The notes under the pieces: generated by a model
Databases searched by the model: none
What the model was told of the DNA's origin: nothing
Seen by the model: the letters and a program-made list of their open reading frames with translations, nothing else
Program-made: the position numbers and the translations under genes
Part shown: positions 5,881-7,098 of the stretch, piece after piece
How the letters are laid out: every line of letters starts with the position of its first letter
How positions within the stretch are numbered: position 1 is the stretch's first letter
Source: Rhizobium sp. LCM 4573
GTDB lineage: Bacteria > Pseudomonadota > Alphaproteobacteria > Rhizobiales > Rhizobiaceae
Assembly (NCBI RefSeq): GCF_001854865.1
Contig: NZ_MDDW01000002.1
Coordinates: forward strand, 73,722-80,819
Direction: 5' to 3'
DNA length: 7,098 nt

Positions 5881-6789
5881 ATGGATGAAAAGCATTTTTT
5901 CGGAAGCTCTGAGACGGAGCGTAAACTTAGCTGTCTCCGCGCATATCTCTCCGCATACTCTACGGCGCTAAAAACTCAGCGTTTCTGTCGAATTTATATT
6001 GATGCATTTGCTGGTACGGGGAGCCGGACGGAAACAAGGCCGGCATTACCTTTTTTTGGCCAAACGCCGGAAACTACCGAGGAGGTTACTACTCCTGGAT
6101 CAGCGAGAATCGCTTTGGAGGTTGATCCTCCTTTCCATTCAGTAGTGCTAATCGAACAAGACCCCAAAAAAATCTCAACTCTCAAAAATGCGGTTTGCGA
6201 ATATCCTGGCAACCGGGCTCACGTCAGGGAAGGAGATGCGAATGAAATCGTGCAACACATATGTGCGCGATATGATTGGCATCGGGAGAAAATGCGGGGT
6301 GTAATTTTTCTCGACCCGTATGGAATGGAAGTAAGCTGGAAAACGGTTGAAGCTATCGCCAATACTAAAGCGCTGGATTGCTGGTACTTTTTTCCTTTAT
6401 CCGGTTTGTACAGAAATGCACCTCGTGACTCGTTAAAATTCGATCAGTTTAAAACCGACGCCTTAACGCGTGTTTTTGGTACGGAGAGCTGGCGACAAGA
6501 ATGGTACGAGGCAAAAGACGAGCAATATGATCTGCTTGGAAAACTGGCAGCTGGCAGAACCCGTATCGCCGACGTCGATCGTATCGAAGAATGGGTTCAT
6601 AATCGGCTAAAATCTGTCTTCAAAGGTACTGTGTTAAAACCGCTTCGGTTAAAGCACTCAAACGGTGCACCGATGGCATCGCTATTCTTTGCCGTGAGCA
6701 ACCCGAAACCTGCTGCCGTCAGAGTGGCTAGTGATATAGCCAATTACATACTCAAAGCGGGCATTTCGTCCCAAGTACGCTCTCGATAG
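5881..6789 (+). CDS. tcmP: Three-Cys-motif partner protein TcmP
   Basis: Protein of 302 aa that I assign to the TcmP family, known for lying next to DUF5131/phage Gp37-Gp68 genes; the biochemical function is not established. The sequence has a methyltransferase-like Rossmann layout: IDAFAGTG (40-47) as the nucleotide or SAM loop, LIEQDP (90-95) as the acidic end of strand 2, GDA (118-120), and FLDPYG (143-148) in the place of the catalytic (D/N)PP(Y/F) motif of N-methyltransferases. The C-terminal LFFAVSNPKPAAVRVA (268-283) is also characteristic. An in-frame TAA at 5872-5874 leaves ATG 5881 as the first possible start; a purine-rich GGGGAAGGGG sits about 11 nt upstream. Codon use is clearly AT-richer than the TRAP and PLP genes, which suggests horizontal acquisition. 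The last 46 bp overlap, tail to tail, the 3' end of its partner gene on the other strand. Activity as a methyltransferase is inference. Confidence 0.88.
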   Translation: MDEKHFFGSSETERKLSCLRAYLSAYSTALKTQRFCRIYIDAFAGTGSRTETRPALPFFGQTPETTEEVTTPGSARIALEVDPPFHSVVLIEQDPKKISTLKNAVCEYPGNRAHVREGDANEIVQHICARYDWHREKMRGVIFLDPYGMEVSWKTVEAIANTKALDCWYFFPLSGLYRNAPRDSLKFDQFKTDALTRVFGTESWRQEWYEAKDEQYDLLGKLAAGRTRIADVDRIEEWVHNRLKSVFKGTVLKPLRLKHSNGAPMASLFFAVSNPKPAAVRVASDIANYILKAGISSQVRSR

Positions 6790-7098
6790 ATACGGCCAGT
6801 CGCCTTCTTGTTTTTTCCACCCCATTGCTTGAAAAAGAAGGCGGCTCCCGCATCGACGCACATTTCAAAAATCTCATCAATCCACTGAGGACGAATTGGC
6901 CGAGCATTGGGGCCAGACTCCCCACCTACGATTGCCCAATGAATATTTGTGAGGTTTCCACTCCCTACCGAACCAATCAGGGGCTCGAAAGACACGAAAC
7001 GTACCGCCGCACGTACATCTCTCAGATCATCCAACCGATTGAGTACGCGGCTATCTTCAACGGTTGTACCAAGCCAAACATTTGGGAGAACAGGAAAA
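6744..7098 (-). CDS. DUF5131 / phage Gp37-Gp68 family protein, C-terminal part only
   Basis: The frame is open from the right edge to TAA 6746-6744, giving about 117 residues of the C-terminal part; the start lies outside the window. Reading in from the edge it begins FPVLPNVWLGTTVEDSRV, then FVSFEPLIG, WAIVGGESGPNARP, and FFFKQWGGKNKKATGR. These are hallmark blocks of DUF5131, the phage Gp37/Gp68 family. A TTG at 7034-7032 is not the true start because strong family sequence continues upstream of it. Full members have an N-terminal Cys cluster (the three-Cys motif) resembling the iron-sulfur site of radical SAM enzymes, but that part cannot be seen here. Its known partner, tcmP, converges on it with a 46-bp overlap of coding ends. 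Composition is lower in GC than the left half of the window. Role unknown; a nucleic-acid modification or mobile-element function is a guess. Confidence 0.9.
   Translation of the reverse strand, partial: FPVLPNVWLGTTVEDSRVLNRLDDLRDVRAAVRFVSFEPLIGSVGSGNLTNIHWAIVGGESGPNARPIRPQWIDEIFEMCVDAGAAFFFKQWGGKNKKATGRIYRERTWDEMPALSM

Noticed and set aside
1..7098. CRISPR array or complete insertion sequence
   Set aside because: No regularly spaced direct repeats and no transposase or integrase sequence in any frame.

Overview
The window looks like chromosome or megaplasmid DNA of a high-GC alphaproteobacterium, most likely Rhizobiales/Rhizobiaceae. This is inferred from codon usage, the gene set and the style of the non-coding palindromes, not from a database match. 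It has three parts: a TRAP-transporter operon with its own regulator on the minus strand (1-3526), a divergent PLP-dependent sulfur-amino-acid enzyme on the plus strand (3766-5061), and, after about 820 bp without a convincing gene, a lower-GC accessory pair at the right end (5881-7098).

Part 1 reads right to left as gntR (FadR/FCD type), dctP, dctQ, dctM. The regulator comes first, so the transporter is probably co-transcribed with its own repressor. A good sigma70-like promoter (perfect TTGACA box, 17-nt spacer) lies just upstream of gntR. A perfect 10+10 bp inverted repeat sits at or just after the predicted transcription start and is the best candidate operator. The binding protein DctP resembles the SiaP branch: its two arginines and one asparagine for the ligand carboxylate keep exactly the spacing found in Haemophilus SiaP. 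The ligand is therefore probably a sialic acid or another sugar acid. A perfect 11-bp hairpin between dctP and dctQ could make the binding protein more abundant than the membrane subunits, and it also helps to set the dctQ start.

Part 2 is one enzyme of the cystathionine gamma-synthase/methionine gamma-lyase fold. It has a complete PLP site (Lys241), but lacks the cysteine typical of methionine gamma-lyase. Its leader of roughly 140 nt may be structured. It shares the regulatory region with gntR.

The gap 5062-5880 holds a REP-like palindrome and, at 5235-5663, an unusual density of inverted repeats with no convincing coding. At about 5690 the base composition shifts to lower GC. Part 3 follows: tcmP (three-Cys-motif partner protein, methyltransferase-like Rossmann fold) on plus and the C-terminal part of a DUF5131/phage Gp37-Gp68 protein on minus. 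These two families are known partners of unknown function associated with phages and mobile DNA. Here they converge and their coding ends overlap by 46 bp. This pair and the structured gap beside it are the least explained part of the window.
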